In this document: in pieces, positions 23,952-33,780 of the stretch
How the letters are laid out: each line of letters opens with the position of its first letter
Position numbering within the stretch: the first letter of the stretch is position 1
Notes under the pieces: model-generated
What the model was told of the DNA's origin: nothing
The model's database searches: none
What the model saw: only the letters and a program-made list of their open reading frames with translations
Assembly (NCBI RefSeq): GCF_012395835.1
Contig: NZ_JAAZSQ010000001.1
Coordinates: 62,001 to 126,000 of the forward strand
DNA length: 64,000 bases
From: Arthrobacter mobilis
Lineage (GTDB): Bacteria; Actinomycetota; Actinomycetes; Actinomycetales; Micrococcaceae
Direction: 5' to 3'
Position numbers and translations under genes: made by a program

Positions 23952-25400
23952 CTAACCGGTGTTGAGGACGGTGGCGATCTCCTGCAGGGCGAGCCGCAGC
24001 TGCAGGTCGGTCGGAGCGCCATAGCCGAACACGATGCCGTTCCGCCGTGGCTGGGTGCCGGGGTGGTAGTAGGTCCCGAGTGGGGCGACCTGGATGCCGC
24101 GTTCGGCGAGGAGCGTGACGATGTGTTCGGCGGGTTTCCCGTCCTCCCAGGAGAGGGCGGCGTGCAGGCCGCCCTCGATCGCGTCCAGCCGGATGTGCGG
24201 GGCGAGGTTGGCGGTAGCGGCGATGACGAGGGAACGCCGGTGTGCGTACTCCCGCCCGACGCGGACCAGATGACGACGCAGGCCGCCATTGCGCAGAAAC
24301 TCTGCGAGGGCCGTCTGGATGAGACCGGACACGGGCTGCCCGAGGGTCTTGCGGACATCGAGGACCCGTGCGCGCAGACCGGGGTCCGGGATCACGAGGT
24401 AGCCGCAGCGCAGCCAGGGGGTGAGTGTCTTGGAGTAGCTGCCGATCAGCGCGACCTGGTGCCCGCCGTCGAGGGAGGCGATGGCGGGCAGCGATGGTGC
24501 GCCGTGCCGGAACTCGCTGTCGTAGTCGTCCTCGAGGATGATTGCGCCCGTGTCGTTCGCCCATGCGAGCATTGCCAGACGTGCCGCGACCGGCAGCCTG
24601 CCACCCAGTGGGTACTGGTGGCTCGGGGTGAGCAGCACTGCGGCGAACGGTCCCGGTTCCCGGGCGAGCGCGTCCGGGTCCATGCCGCCGTCTTTGACCG
24701 GGATCGGGACCGGGGTTGCTCCGAGGTGGGTGATCACCTTTCGCGCCGTGGGATAGCCGGGGTTCTCGGTTGCGATACGCGCACCTGCCGGACCTTCCGC
24801 GCGCAGGCCGTGAAGCAGCAGTCCGAGGCCGTCGCTGGTGCCGGCGGTCACCACGATGTCGCCGGCACTGCACTGCACGCCTCGGGCGGCGCGCAGATGA
24901 TCGGCGATCAGCGAACGCAGACCCTCATCGCCCGCAGGCGCCGGCGGAAGGGAGGGCATCTCGCGTTTGACCGCGTTGCGCCAGGCCGCCACCCAGTCGC
25001 GATTCGTCTGAAAGCTGGTCGACGGGCTCCCCGGCGACAGATTGATCATCTCGGAAGCGCGGTCAGGCGGGGAAGCATTGTGGTCCCTCCGTGCCCGCTT
25101 CGGCTGGACAGGTGCGGGCTGCGCTCCGGTGGCGGGGAGGTCGTCCGCCACGAAGGTGCCGGAGCCTGGCACGCTGACGACGTACCCTTCCCCGGCCAGG
25201 TCCTCGTACACCGAGACGGCGGTGCCGCGTGAGACCCCCATCGCCGCCGCAAGGGCCCGGGTTGAGGGCAGCGGATCGCGTGCGGCCACCTGCCCCGACA
25301 GCAGCGCGGCCCGCAACTGTTCAGTCAGATGTTCGCGCGCGGTGTGCCCGGGTCGCCGCGCGGTCTGGAGCACGAGGTTCATCGGGAACGCATGGCGCAT
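23952..25400 (-). CDS. MocR/PdxR-type regulator (GntR HTH fused to class I aminotransferase)
   Basis: This 482-residue protein has an N-terminal GntR winged helix (LRAALLSGQVAARDPLPSTR, ALAAAMGVSRGTAVSVYEDL), a linker, and a PLP-binding fold I aminotransferase domain (about 130-480). The PLP lysine is in LIGSYSKTLTPWLRCG, with ILEDDYDSEFR supplying the cofactor Asp/Tyr. MocR proteins sense PLP or PLP adducts and regulate vitamin B6, GABA or taurine genes. No pdx gene is in view. A divergent GNAT gene begins 157 bases upstream, so that gene is the obvious candidate target. A downstream ATG at 25382 is a less likely start. Confidence 0.92.
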   Translation of the reverse strand: MRHAFPMNLVLQTARRPGHTAREHLTEQLRAALLSGQVAARDPLPSTRALAAAMGVSRGTAVSVYEDLAGEGYVVSVPGSGTFVADDLPATGAQPAPVQPKRARRDHNASPPDRASEMINLSPGSPSTSFQTNRDWVAAWRNAVKREMPSLPPAPAGDEGLRSLIADHLRAARGVQCSAGDIVVTAGTSDGLGLLLHGLRAEGPAGARIATENPGYPTARKVITHLGATPVPIPVKDGGMDPDALAREPGPFAAVLLTPSHQYPLGGRLPVAARLAMLAWANDTGAIILEDDYDSEFRHGAPSLPAIASLDGGHQVALIGSYSKTLTPWLRCGYLVIPDPGLRARVLDVRKTLGQPVSGLIQTALAEFLRNGGLRRHLVRVGREYAHRRSLVIAATANLAPHIRLDAIEGGLHAALSWEDGKPAEHIVTLLAERGIQVAPLGTYYHPGTQPRRNGIVFGYGAPTDLQLRLALQEIATVLNTG

Positions 25401-25556
25401 ATCCTCATCTTACTGGTCTAACTTTTTGGTCTTTTTCCGGCATTGCTGCCGGACCGGAAACGTTCGTACCGTGGAAGCGCGGCAGCACAAGGCCGGTCAG
25501 GCCCCGCTGCCCACGCCGCATGCCACTACGAGAGTCCAGAAAGATCCACACCGCTC

Positions 25557-26021
25557 ATGACTGATACCCCGACCGTTTCCGTCCGTCCGCTCGATCCCTC
25601 CGACGAACCTCGCTGGCGCGAGCTGTTCCGCGGCTACCGCGACTTCTACCGCCTGGACGAATCCGAGGACGTCGTCTCGCGGGTGTGGGGCTGGCTCATG
25701 GACCCCGGGCACGAATGCCAGGCTCTGGTTGCCGAGTCCGCGGACGGCATCGTGGCGATCGGCCACTACCGCCGCTTCCCGCGCCCCTCCACCGGCACTG
25801 TCGGCATCTGGCTCGATGACCTCTTCACCGCACCCGAAGCCCGGGGCAGGGGAGCCGCGCGTGCGCTGATCCAGCGGCTCACCGGGATCGCAGGATCGGA
25901 AGGGCGCTCGGTCGTGCGGTGGATCACCGCGGACGACAACCACCAGGCCCAGGCGCTCTACGACCAGGTCGCGGCCCGCACCCACTGGGTCACCTACGAC
26001 GCCGCACCGGCCAGCTCGTGA
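25557..26021 (+). CDS. GNAT family N-acetyltransferase
   Basis: This 154-residue protein has the complete GNAT core. It has an N-terminal strand-helix with SVRPLDPSDEPRWRELFRGY, the acetyl-CoA pyrophosphate loop PEARGRGAARALIQRL (Q/RxxGxG/A pattern), and C-terminal strand/helix VRWITADDNHQAQALYDQV. It would move an acetyl group to a small amine. An upstream open frame extends the sequence, but homology starts at ATG 25557. The gene is divergent from the MocR regulator and 20 bases upstream of a second GNAT gene, with which it is probably co-transcribed. Confidence 0.88.
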   Translation: MTDTPTVSVRPLDPSDEPRWRELFRGYRDFYRLDESEDVVSRVWGWLMDPGHECQALVAESADGIVAIGHYRRFPRPSTGTVGIWLDDLFTAPEARGRGAARALIQRLTGIAGSEGRSVVRWITADDNHQAQALYDQVAARTHWVTYDAAPASS

Positions 26022-26041
26022 GCCGCGGGGAAGGAACCCCG

Positions 26042-26740
26042 ATGACGACGACGAACGCGTACGGGCAGCCCCTCGGTGATCCGGTCCCGGACTGGGCACC
26101 GGCTGGGCTCCCGGATGCGGTGACGGTTCCGGGACGGTACTGCACGCTTGAACTTCTCGATCCCGACCGGCACGCCGAGGACCTTTATGCCGCCTACGCG
26201 GCCGCGCCCGACGCCCGCGACTGGACGTACCTGCCGGTCGGGCCGTTCCCCACGCCGCGGTCCTACCGCGACTGGGCGATTGCCGCGGCGAAGACCCGCG
26301 ACCCCCGGCACTACGCCGTCATTGACAACGCCACCGGCCGTGCACTCGGCACCCTTTCGCTGATGCGGCACGACCCTGCCAACGGGGTCATCGAGGTCGG
26401 GTACGTCGTCTTCTCCCGCGCCCTTCAGCGCACCCCGGCCTCCACCGAAGCGCAGTTCCTGCTCATGCGGTACGCCTTCGACGATCTCGGGTACCGCCGG
26501 TACGAGTGGAAATGCGACAGCCTCAACGAACCCTCCCGCAAGGCCGCCGAACGCCTCGGCTTCACCTACGAAGGCACATTCCGCCAAGTGGTCGTCTACA
26601 AGGGCCGCAACCGCGACACCGCCTGGTACGCCCTCACCGACCACGACTGGCCGCCCGTGCGCGACGCGTTCGAGAAGTGGCTCGACCCCGCCAACTTCGA
26701 CACCGACGGCCGCCAACGCGATCCTCTGCGGACGCGCTGA
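26042..26740 (+). CDS. GNAT family N-acetyltransferase (RimJ/RimL-like)
   Basis: This 232-residue protein starts after GGGGAAGGAACCCCG. The core has TVPGRYCTLELLDPDRHAED near the N-terminus, NATGRALGTLSLMRHDPANG in the middle strands, and RRYEWKCDSLNEPSRKAAER, LGFTYEGTFRQVVVYKGRNR at the end. This is the usual RimJ/L-type layout with the SxxAxxxxGF-like helix. It may acetylate a ribosomal protein, an antibiotic-like amine or another small molecule. It is the second gene of a two-gene GNAT unit behind MocR. It ends 21 bases before the convergent helicase/nuclease gene. Confidence 0.88.
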   Translation: MTTTNAYGQPLGDPVPDWAPAGLPDAVTVPGRYCTLELLDPDRHAEDLYAAYAAAPDARDWTYLPVGPFPTPRSYRDWAIAAAKTRDPRHYAVIDNATGRALGTLSLMRHDPANGVIEVGYVVFSRALQRTPASTEAQFLLMRYAFDDLGYRRYEWKCDSLNEPSRKAAERLGFTYEGTFRQVVVYKGRNRDTAWYALTDHDWPPVRDAFEKWLDPANFDTDGRQRDPLRTR

Positions 26741-26761
26741 CCGGCCCTATTGAAACCACCT

Positions 26762-29700
26762 CTAAGCCAGTGCGTAGATCTTTCCCAGCGCCGGCAGATG
26801 GATCAGCGTCTCGACCACCGGCGTGCCGGTCGTGGCGAGGACCGCTTCGCGGTAGGCCGCCATCTGGCCCAGGTACCTGTCCTTGATGTGCCCGGCGGGA
26901 TCGGTGCCGGGGTAGCTCTTGTGGTCGATCAGCACGTAGCCGTCCGCCGTGTCCACGAGCAGGTCGATCCAGCCTTCCATGACCTGGTTGGCGTCATTGC
27001 GCCAGCCGATGGGCACTTCCCGAAGCAGGGGAGCGCCGGGATAGGCGGCCGCGAGGAACCCTGCCAGCCGCCCGCCGGCGGTGACGAGCAGGTCCGCGGT
27101 GACGTGTTCGCCGACGTTCCAGCGGTCGATGATCTGCTTGGCCAGGCCGAGTTGGGCATCGGGGGAGAGGGTTTCGTAGGCGGTGCCGAGGTAGGTATGG
27201 ATGGCGGAGCCGACGGTGTCCCAGCCGGCGGCGCCGTGCTCGATGAGCCGCTCGCCGAGATGGGTTTTCTCCAGGACCGCGGCGTCCGGGGCGTCGGAGG
27301 CCTTGCTGGCCCGGATCCGCGCGGGCGGGTATTCGACGCCGGTGATGCGCGGGGCGGCGTCTGTGTAGCGGACGACGGCGGTGTCCCCGGCTCCGCCGGC
27401 CGGCTGGCCTGGCTCGTAGGAGTAGACGCCGGCGGGCAGGGACTCGCTGCCGGCGACATGGATGGCGCCGTCATCATCCGAGCCGGACCAGGAGATCAGG
27501 TCCGGGACGCCCAGCAGGTTCAGCCCCTTCGGCGCCGGCGTCTGGGCGGTCAGTACGGTGGTCTGGATGGAGCGGGTCATGCCCACGTACATCAGCCGGG
27601 ACAGGTTCCGGCGTTCGCGCTCCTCGGCGCGGGCGTGCACGTCCGAGGCTTTCGCCCGTTCGTCCAGCGGCGAGCCGCCGTAGGGGAAGGGCTTGGGCCA
27701 GAACCTTATCCAGCGCCCGGCCAGCGGGTGGTTGACGTCGAAGCTGCCGGACTGCTCAACAGCAGTGCCGAAGGCGCCGGCCCCGGGGCCTTTGTCCAGG
27801 CTTTCCAGCACCACCACCGGCCATTCCAGCCCCTTGGCCTTGTGGTAGGTCATCACGTGGACGACGTCGTCGCCGGAGTTCTCGGCGCCCTGCGCCTCCT
27901 CGTCGGCCAGGAAGCGCAGGCAGCCGCGCAGGGTGGCCGGCGTCTTCAGCGCCTTGCAGGCTTCGTAGTAGGTGTTCAGGCAGGCGCGGAAGGCGTCCAG
28001 GTTCCGCAGCCGGGTGGCCGGCATGGTCCAGGACTTGATCAGCTCGGGCAGTCCCAGCAGGCTGACAGCCTCCTCGAACACCTCGGTGGGTGTGGCCCGG
28101 CCGGCGCGCTCGCGCAGCCCGGCCAGGACGGCGGCGACCGGGTCCTGGGCCCAAGTCTCGAGGATGCCGTCGGGCACGGTGGCGCCGAGCAGCGTGGGCT
28201 GCCAGTCCGCGTGTGCGCCGTGCCCGGGATGCAGGGCCACGATTTCGGTCAGCGCCACGGTGTCCCGGGCGTCGGCCACGAAGGCCATGGCGGCCCGGGC
28301 CAGCTGGATCTCGCGGGCGGCGAAGAGCGGATTCGGATTGAGGCTGGTGCGGATGCCCAGGGCGTCCAGCGCGGCGGCGAGGTTGGCGACGTCGTCGTTG
28401 GAGCGGGCCAGGACGGCGACGTCGGCGGGCCGCAGTTCCGGGCGGCGGGTGAGCAGGTCGGCGACGCCGGCGGCCGTGGCGGCGAGCCGGTCCCCGTCCT
28501 TGCGCTGCTCCCGCAGCCAGGCTTCAAGGCTGCCCTGCGGCCAGTGCGCATGGGCGGAGGGCAGGTCCAGGTGCACGGCTTCCCGGGGCATGCCCACGGC
28601 GGCGAACACCGGTTCGAACACGGCGTTGGACAGGTCCACCACCGCCTGCTGTGAGCGCCAGGACTCGTGCAGCCGCTCGGTCTTGTCGACGTTGGCGACG
28701 ACGGCGTTCATCAGCTCCGGGTCGGTGCCGCGGAACTCGTAGATCGCCTGCTTGGGATCGCCCACCCACACGCATTCGTCCACCAGCCGGCCCAGTTGCA
28801 GGAACAGCTCCAGCTGGAGCGGGCTGGTGTCCTGGAACTCGTCCACTACCAGGAACTTCACCCGCTGCCGGAAGGAATCGCGGAAGGCCTGGTTGTTCCG
28901 GGCCAGCCCGACGACCAGGGTTTCCTGGTCCACGAAGTCCATCAGCCCGTGCCGGCGCTTGAAATTTTTGTAAGTTTCCAGGCATTCGGCGGCGCACTCG
29001 AAGACCAGCCGAATGAACTGCTCGACGTCGTGGTGGAAGGCCGGGTTGGCCAGCAGGTTTTCCTTGACCGCGGTGACGGGGCCTTCGAAGTGCCGCTTGA
29101 TCCAGGCGGAACTGTCCGAGGGGACCAGGCCGCGCCACTGCTCCCAGGCAATGCTGTCGGGCGCGCCGAGGGCGGAGATCCTGTCGTTGACTACCGGCCA
29201 CTTGGCCGCGAAGTTGGCGGCGGTGGTCTTGACCGCCTTGCCGTCAGCGTCCACCCCGGTCCGTGCCGCGGAGACCAGTCCGGGCAGCAGCTGCCTGAAC
29301 TGCCGCAGCCACTCCGCCCGCTCGTCGGTCTCCGCCGGCTCGTCCAGCAGCTGGCGGAACCCTTCCCAGGACCGCTCCCCGCAGCCAGCCAAATCCGCCG
29401 GGGAAAGCATGTTGTTCCGTGCCGCGTCGCAGATCCGGCGCACGGTGGCGTCCCAGCCGCCGTCGTCGTCGAGCTGGCTCAGCCGCCGGGCGGCCGGCAG
29501 GATCCGGTCCGAGTACTCGGCGAGCACCCCGTCGGTGGCCAGCCGGAACAGGGCCGCCTGCTCCTCCTCGGCGATCACGTCCAGGGCGGGGGAGAGGCCG
29601 GCATCGATCGCGTATTCGGTCAGCAGCCGGCCGCAGACGCTGTTGACCGTGCCGATCAGGCTCACGGACAGCTGCTGCGCGGCATTGCGCAGCCGGACCG

Positions 29701-29908
29701 GGTCCTGGCTGCCGTCCGGGGCGTCCAGCAGCTTGGCGGCAATGCGCTCGCGCAGCTCGCCGGCGGCCTTTTTGGTGAAGGTGGTGGCCATGATGCCCGA
29801 GGCCGGCACGCCTGCGGCGATCTTTTCGGCGATGATCCGGGTCAGGGTGTAGGTCTTGCCAGTGCCCGCGCTGGCGGACACCATGGTGACGTTCTCCAGC
29901 GCGTTCAC
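26762..29908 (-). CDS. AddA-like UvrD-family helicase with C-terminal RecB-type nuclease
   Basis: This 1,048-residue protein is an SF1A helicase. Walker A is SASAGTGKTYT at the very N-terminus, later FLVVDEFQDTSPLQLELFLQ (Walker B/motif II), WVGDPKQAIYEFRGTDPEL (motif III), MTYHKAKGLEWPVVVLESLD (motif V) and NLSRLMYVGMTRS (motif VI). The C-terminal PD-(D/E)XK nuclease shows DLLVDTADGYVLIDHKSYPG and QMAAYREAVLATTG. GTG 29908 is chosen because it overlaps the upstream gene's TGA as GTGA. An earlier ATG would lie inside that gene. With its partner it should form a helicase-nuclease for double-strand-break processing or destruction of foreign DNA; both proteins are shorter than B. subtilis AddAB. 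Confidence 0.9.
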   Translation of the reverse strand: MNALENVTMVSASAGTGKTYTLTRIIAEKIAAGVPASGIMATTFTKKAAGELRERIAAKLLDAPDGSQDPVRLRNAAQQLSVSLIGTVNSVCGRLLTEYAIDAGLSPALDVIAEEEQAALFRLATDGVLAEYSDRILPAARRLSQLDDDGGWDATVRRICDAARNNMLSPADLAGCGERSWEGFRQLLDEPAETDERAEWLRQFRQLLPGLVSAARTGVDADGKAVKTTAANFAAKWPVVNDRISALGAPDSIAWEQWRGLVPSDSSAWIKRHFEGPVTAVKENLLANPAFHHDVEQFIRLVFECAAECLETYKNFKRRHGLMDFVDQETLVVGLARNNQAFRDSFRQRVKFLVVDEFQDTSPLQLELFLQLGRLVDECVWVGDPKQAIYEFRGTDPELMNAVVANVDKTERLHESWRSQQAVVDLSNAVFEPVFAAVGMPREAVHLDLPSAHAHWPQGSLEAWLREQRKDGDRLAATAAGVADLLTRRPELRPADVAVLARSNDDVANLAAALDALGIRTSLNPNPLFAAREIQLARAAMAFVADARDTVALTEIVALHPGHGAHADWQPTLLGATVPDGILETWAQDPVAAVLAGLRERAGRATPTEVFEEAVSLLGLPELIKSWTMPATRLRNLDAFRACLNTYYEACKALKTPATLRGCLRFLADEEAQGAENSGDDVVHVMTYHKAKGLEWPVVVLESLDKGPGAGAFGTAVEQSGSFDVNHPLAGRWIRFWPKPFPYGGSPLDERAKASDVHARAEERERRNLSRLMYVGMTRSIQTTVLTAQTPAPKGLNLLGVPDLISWSGSDDDGAIHVAGSESLPAGVYSYEPGQPAGGAGDTAVVRYTDAAPRITGVEYPPARIRASKASDAPDAAVLEKTHLGERLIEHGAAGWDTVGSAIHTYLGTAYETLSPDAQLGLAKQIIDRWNVGEHVTADLLVTAGGRLAGFLAAAYPGAPLLREVPIGWRNDANQVMEGWIDLLVDTADGYVLIDHKSYPGTDPAGHIKDRYLGQMAAYREAVLATTGTPVVETLIHLPALGKIYALA

Positions 29909-32571
29909 GAAAAGTCCCCCTTGAGTCCGCACAGCGTGGTGAAGTTGCAGAAATTGCACGGCGGTTTCCCGTAGTGCCGGCCCTCCGCTTCGGCCAGTTC
30001 CTCACCGTACGGCTCGCCCGCGGCGGCCAGTTCGGCATCGAGCCGCGGACCGGCGGTGATCCGGCCGTTGACCACTTCGGTGACCGTGAACGACGCCGCC
30101 GCCACGGTCTTCTGCCACAGCATCGCCGGCGGCTGGGCCGCCTCCAGCGGATTGCCGAAGGCGGCATGCGTGGAGGCGAACGTTCCCTGCTTGAGCAGGT
30201 AGTAGGCGGTCGGCGCCTCCGGTGCCGCGCCGTCGTCGTCGAGCGCCCACTGGTACAGCGCCAGCTGCACGGCCTTGCCCTCGCGCACCTCGGCCACCCG
30301 GTACTTGTCCCGGTTGCTCCACTTCAGGTCCACCACCACGCGCCGGCCCTCGGTATCGATCCCGACGACGTCGGCCTTGCCGGTCACGGGGACGGTCACT
30401 TCGGTGCCGTCCACGTCCAGGACCAGCGGCTTCTCGAAGTCCTGCTCCATCGCCTGGATGGCGACACCGGCCTTGCTCAGCGTGCTGAAGAACTTCAGCA
30501 CCGACTCCTGCACAATGACGCGCAGGTGCTTCAGCCGGCTCTGCTGGCCCGGCAGCAGCAGCTCCGAGGCCATCCGCGGCAGCAGCAGGTCGATCTTCGC
30601 GTCGATCTCCTCGGGCACCGGCACCGCCCGGTGCGCCTGCTGCAGGTCCCGGTGCAGCTCCTCGACCACCTTGTGGGTGAAGGTACCGATCATCCGGTTG
30701 CCCGTGGGCACCTCGTCCGCCTCCGCCACCCGGAGCCTGGCCTTCTTCTCCAGCACCCAGGCCAGCGCACAGCCGATCAGGGTGGACAGCTGGCTGAAGG
30801 AGAGCTTCTCCGGGGCCAGGTCCGGGCGCGGGCCAAGATCGAAGGACGACGGCGGCACCGTGGTTTCACAGGCTGGCACCGGCACCAGCCGGGCCTGCCG
30901 GCCGGCCAGCTGCCAGGTATCACCCTCGAGCAGGGTCTCCGGCGCTACCTTGCGGGCCTTGACCCGGTCCGCGATGGACAGCGGCGTGCCGTCCTCGCCG
31001 GTCTGCCCGGGCTGGTCGGCGACCAGGGCCTCGAGCAGCGGATTGCCGTCCACGCGCTCGCCGTCCTGCTGGCGGACCTGGACGATCAGCAGGTTCCGGC
31101 AGCGGCGCGCGGCGGCCAGCGTCTGGGCCACGGTGAGGGCCGCGAGGCTTTCGGCCGAGGGAAGCTCGACGCCGATGCCCGCCAGCGCCTGCCGGTCGCC
31201 GTCGTCCCAGCGGCGGCCGGGGGAGATGGTGCCGGCCTGGAAACCCCACCACAGCACGTCCTCGACGTCGTCCATCAGTTCGTTGAGGTGGTTCAGCCGC
31301 AGCCACGGCGCCGCCTCGGCCGCGGCCAGCGGGCTGGAGGTCTCCGCGACCACGGAGGCGGCCATCCGGCGCAGGTCCCGTCGGGAGACCCGCGGCAGGC
31401 CGGAGACCAGTGTGAGCAGCGTCTTCAGCTGGTCCGCCGTCGTGGCCAGCGGTTCGTTGACCGGGACCAGGGCCGCGAGGCGCCCGGCCAGCCATTCGCA
31501 TTTGCCGGCGAGCTCGGCGCCGGAAACGTTGCTGTCCTCCAGCAGCAGGCCGGTGGAGAACAGGCCGTCCAGCTCAGCGGCCAGCTCCGGACCAAGCTCG
31601 GCTTCCCCGGCGATCTCCTGGAGGGCCTGCTGCCAGGCCGGGCCGCCGGTGCCCGGCTCCTCGGCCAGCGCCTTCTGGAGCGCCCGGGCCGCCTTGGCCC
31701 GCACCGGGCCCGGGTACACCGGCAGGGAGAGGAACTCGCCCAGCAGCTGCACATTGACCGGGCCCCAGATGACCTCCAGGAACAGCGGGATGATCTGGTC
31801 CTGCGCCCGCCATGCGGACTTGCTGCCCACGCCGAGCCGCGGCAGGCCGTGCCCGGCCAGATGCTGGTCCAGCACGCCGGTCGGCTGCGAAGCGACGACG
31901 GCGGTGCCGGCGCTTACTGCCGCTCTTTCGGCGCCGCCGGCCGCCAGCCAGCGGGCGGCGTGCTCGGCCGCCTCCCACTCGGTCTCGGCCTCCAGCACCG
32001 TGATCCGCGGAGGCTGCCGGAATCCGTTCTCAGGTTCGATGATCCGCACGCCCCGGGACTCCAGCTTCGCCAGGATCCGCCGCCAGATCTCCGGCAGCGT
32101 GCCGAGGGGATGCTGCAGCTCGATCACCTCGATGCCCAGCGGCAGCGGCGAGTCCAGCGCGTCGGGCAGCGCGGCAATATCATCCACCAGGGCCGGGTCC
32201 AGCGGCAGCCCGGCCCGTTCCAGCTCCGCCAGGCAGCGCATCAGTTCGGAGACTTTCCCGTCCGGCAGGGTCCCGTCCCAGCCGTTGGCCACCAGTTCGT
32301 CGCGGGCCCGCAGCAGTTCCTGCGCCGTGGACCACGGATCCACCTCGAACGAGCCGTGGAACCACGAATCGGGGGTGTCCGCCGCCTGCAGCCGTGCCAG
32401 GTACTGCTGTACGCGTGTCACGTAGGAATCCGGCAGTTCGGGCCGGGTGGTGCCCAGACGGGTCTGGAGCAGCTTGGTCAGCCCTTCCCGCCCCACCCGG
32501 ACCGCGTTCAGCCCGGGGGACTGGAAGGCCCACGGAGCACGGTCCAGGAACCAGCCGAATTCAACTCTCAT
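29905..32571 (-). CDS. AddB-like PD-(D/E)XK nuclease with Fe-S cluster cysteines
   Basis: This 888-residue protein lacks a Walker A motif. Its C-terminal third holds a RecB-type nuclease: KLSFSQLSTLIGCALAWVLE carries the first Cys, followed by GTFTHKVVEELHR, then GKADVVGIDTEGRRVVVDLK with catalytic D and DLK, and AVQLALYQWALDDDG. The last residues contain CNFCNFTTLC (Cys 872, 875, 881). One distant Cys followed by C-x2-C-x5-C is the 4Fe-4S pattern of AddB. The start follows a GGGGGA ribosome site. It overlaps the AddA-like gene by four bases, so equimolar coupled translation is expected. Confidence 0.88.
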   Translation of the reverse strand: MRVEFGWFLDRAPWAFQSPGLNAVRVGREGLTKLLQTRLGTTRPELPDSYVTRVQQYLARLQAADTPDSWFHGSFEVDPWSTAQELLRARDELVANGWDGTLPDGKVSELMRCLAELERAGLPLDPALVDDIAALPDALDSPLPLGIEVIELQHPLGTLPEIWRRILAKLESRGVRIIEPENGFRQPPRITVLEAETEWEAAEHAARWLAAGGAERAAVSAGTAVVASQPTGVLDQHLAGHGLPRLGVGSKSAWRAQDQIIPLFLEVIWGPVNVQLLGEFLSLPVYPGPVRAKAARALQKALAEEPGTGGPAWQQALQEIAGEAELGPELAAELDGLFSTGLLLEDSNVSGAELAGKCEWLAGRLAALVPVNEPLATTADQLKTLLTLVSGLPRVSRRDLRRMAASVVAETSSPLAAAEAAPWLRLNHLNELMDDVEDVLWWGFQAGTISPGRRWDDGDRQALAGIGVELPSAESLAALTVAQTLAAARRCRNLLIVQVRQQDGERVDGNPLLEALVADQPGQTGEDGTPLSIADRVKARKVAPETLLEGDTWQLAGRQARLVPVPACETTVPPSSFDLGPRPDLAPEKLSFSQLSTLIGCALAWVLEKKARLRVAEADEVPTGNRMIGTFTHKVVEELHRDLQQAHRAVPVPEEIDAKIDLLLPRMASELLLPGQQSRLKHLRVIVQESVLKFFSTLSKAGVAIQAMEQDFEKPLVLDVDGTEVTVPVTGKADVVGIDTEGRRVVVDLKWSNRDKYRVAEVREGKAVQLALYQWALDDDGAAPEAPTAYYLLKQGTFASTHAAFGNPLEAAQPPAMLWQKTVAAASFTVTEVVNGRITAGPRLDAELAAAGEPYGEELAEAEGRHYGKPPCNFCNFTTLCGLKGDFS

Positions 32572-32745
32572 TCATCCCCCAAACGATGAGTTCCCGGTGC
32601 GGCGGTGCTCCGGAAGCAGGTGGGCCACTGGTTCGGTTGTACCACGGGCAGGTGACAGGATCCGGATGTTTCACCGGGTGGCACCGGAGTGACGGCCCGG
32701 CGGAAATGGCAGATCCCGGCCGGCGCGCAGTGGCGGCGGCAGGAC

Positions 32746-33684
32746 TCAGGCTGCCGGGACGGGCTGGCGGTTCCGCCACCAGGCGACCGTGGCGGCAGCG
32801 CCCTCGGCCAGCGGCGTGGGGGAGAGGCCGAGCTCGGCCTCGCTGCGCGTCGAGTCCATCACGAACGGGGCGTCGAACTGGTAGGCAACCTCGGCCAGCT
32901 CGCGCATGTCGCGGCTGGCAGCTCCCAGGACGCGCAGCACCCAGCCCGGGATGCCCGAAACCTTAGGCGCCGGCAGGCCGGCGGCGCGGGCGTAGGCTTC
33001 CACCATCGCCCGCTGCGTGGTCGGGGCGGTGGGGGCGTGCAGCACCCGGTTCCACAGCTCCGGCCGCTGGGCCGCGCGGATCATCGCGGCCGCGAGGTCC
33101 GGGACGTAGGTAAAGGAATGCGGCGCATCGGGATTGCCGACGGCGGCCAGGCGCCGGCCGCCGAAGACGGCACTGAGCATGTGCTCGCCGGCGTGGGCGT
33201 TCATCGCGAACGGTCCGTAGAAATCCGCGGCGACCACACTGACCGTGTCCGCGGCCGCAGCGGCCCGCGCCTCGAGCAGGGCGGTGCGCACGCCCCGCTT
33301 GCCCCCGGAGGCCCGGCGCGGTGAATCCTCGCGCATGGTCAGCTGCGGCTCCGAGTAGGAGTAGAGGCTCTCGGGGAAGACCACGGGAATGCCCTGGCGT
33401 CCGGCCGCGTCCAGGACCAGTTGCTCGGCGCGTGGCAGGACCTCCCGCCAGGCCTTGGCGGTGTAGGGAGCGTGGATGCAGTGGAAGACGGCTGCTGCAT
33501 CATCCATTGCGGCTTCCAGCCGGGCTGCGTCCATGGCGTCGGCCTGGATCCGGTGGATGCGGGGATGGTCCGGGCCGCTGCCGGAACGGCTGGCCAGGGT
33601 GACGGTGTGCCCGGTGTCGACGAGCTGGAGGGCGACGGTGGAACCGACTGGGCCGGCTCCGGTGACGAGGTAGTGCTGGGACAT
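32746..33684 (-). CDS. NAD(P)-dependent epimerase/dehydratase-like protein
   Basis: This 312-residue protein is an extended SDR. The Rossmann start YLVTGAGPVGSTVALQLVDT contains the GxGxxG dinucleotide loop, and AAAVFHCIHAPYTAKAWREV is the usual second region. The canonical catalytic YxxxK is not obvious at the expected place, so it may be an atypical or NmrA-like member. ATG 33684 has a perfect AAAGGAGG ribosome site. The gene is divergent from a TetR regulator across two similar palindromes, so it is probably the target of that regulator. Product unknown. Confidence 0.85.
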   Translation of the reverse strand: MSQHYLVTGAGPVGSTVALQLVDTGHTVTLASRSGSGPDHPRIHRIQADAMDAARLEAAMDDAAAVFHCIHAPYTAKAWREVLPRAEQLVLDAAGRQGIPVVFPESLYSYSEPQLTMREDSPRRASGGKRGVRTALLEARAAAAADTVSVVAADFYGPFAMNAHAGEHMLSAVFGGRRLAAVGNPDAPHSFTYVPDLAAAMIRAAQRPELWNRVLHAPTAPTTQRAMVEAYARAAGLPAPKVSGIPGWVLRVLGAASRDMRELAEVAYQFDAPFVMDSTRSEAELGLSPTPLAEGAAATVAWWRNRQPVPAA

Positions 33685-33731
33685 GACGTCCTCCTTTGGG
33701 CTGGGTGGGGTCCGAGATTTCGGTAAATCGT

Positions 33732-33742
33732 GAGCGGTGCTC
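33732..33742. promoter_or_regulatory. palindrome GAGC-GGT-GCTC, candidate TetR operator 1
   Basis: Perfect 4-base arms within a 13-base sequence (TGAGCGGTGCTCT) that recurs in inverted orientation with one change at 33780-33792. Both copies lie between the epimerase-like gene and its divergent TetR regulator. Confidence 0.55.
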
Positions 33743-33780
33743 TCGAATATGAGTCTGAGACTGACGGCCCTGCCTGTCAA

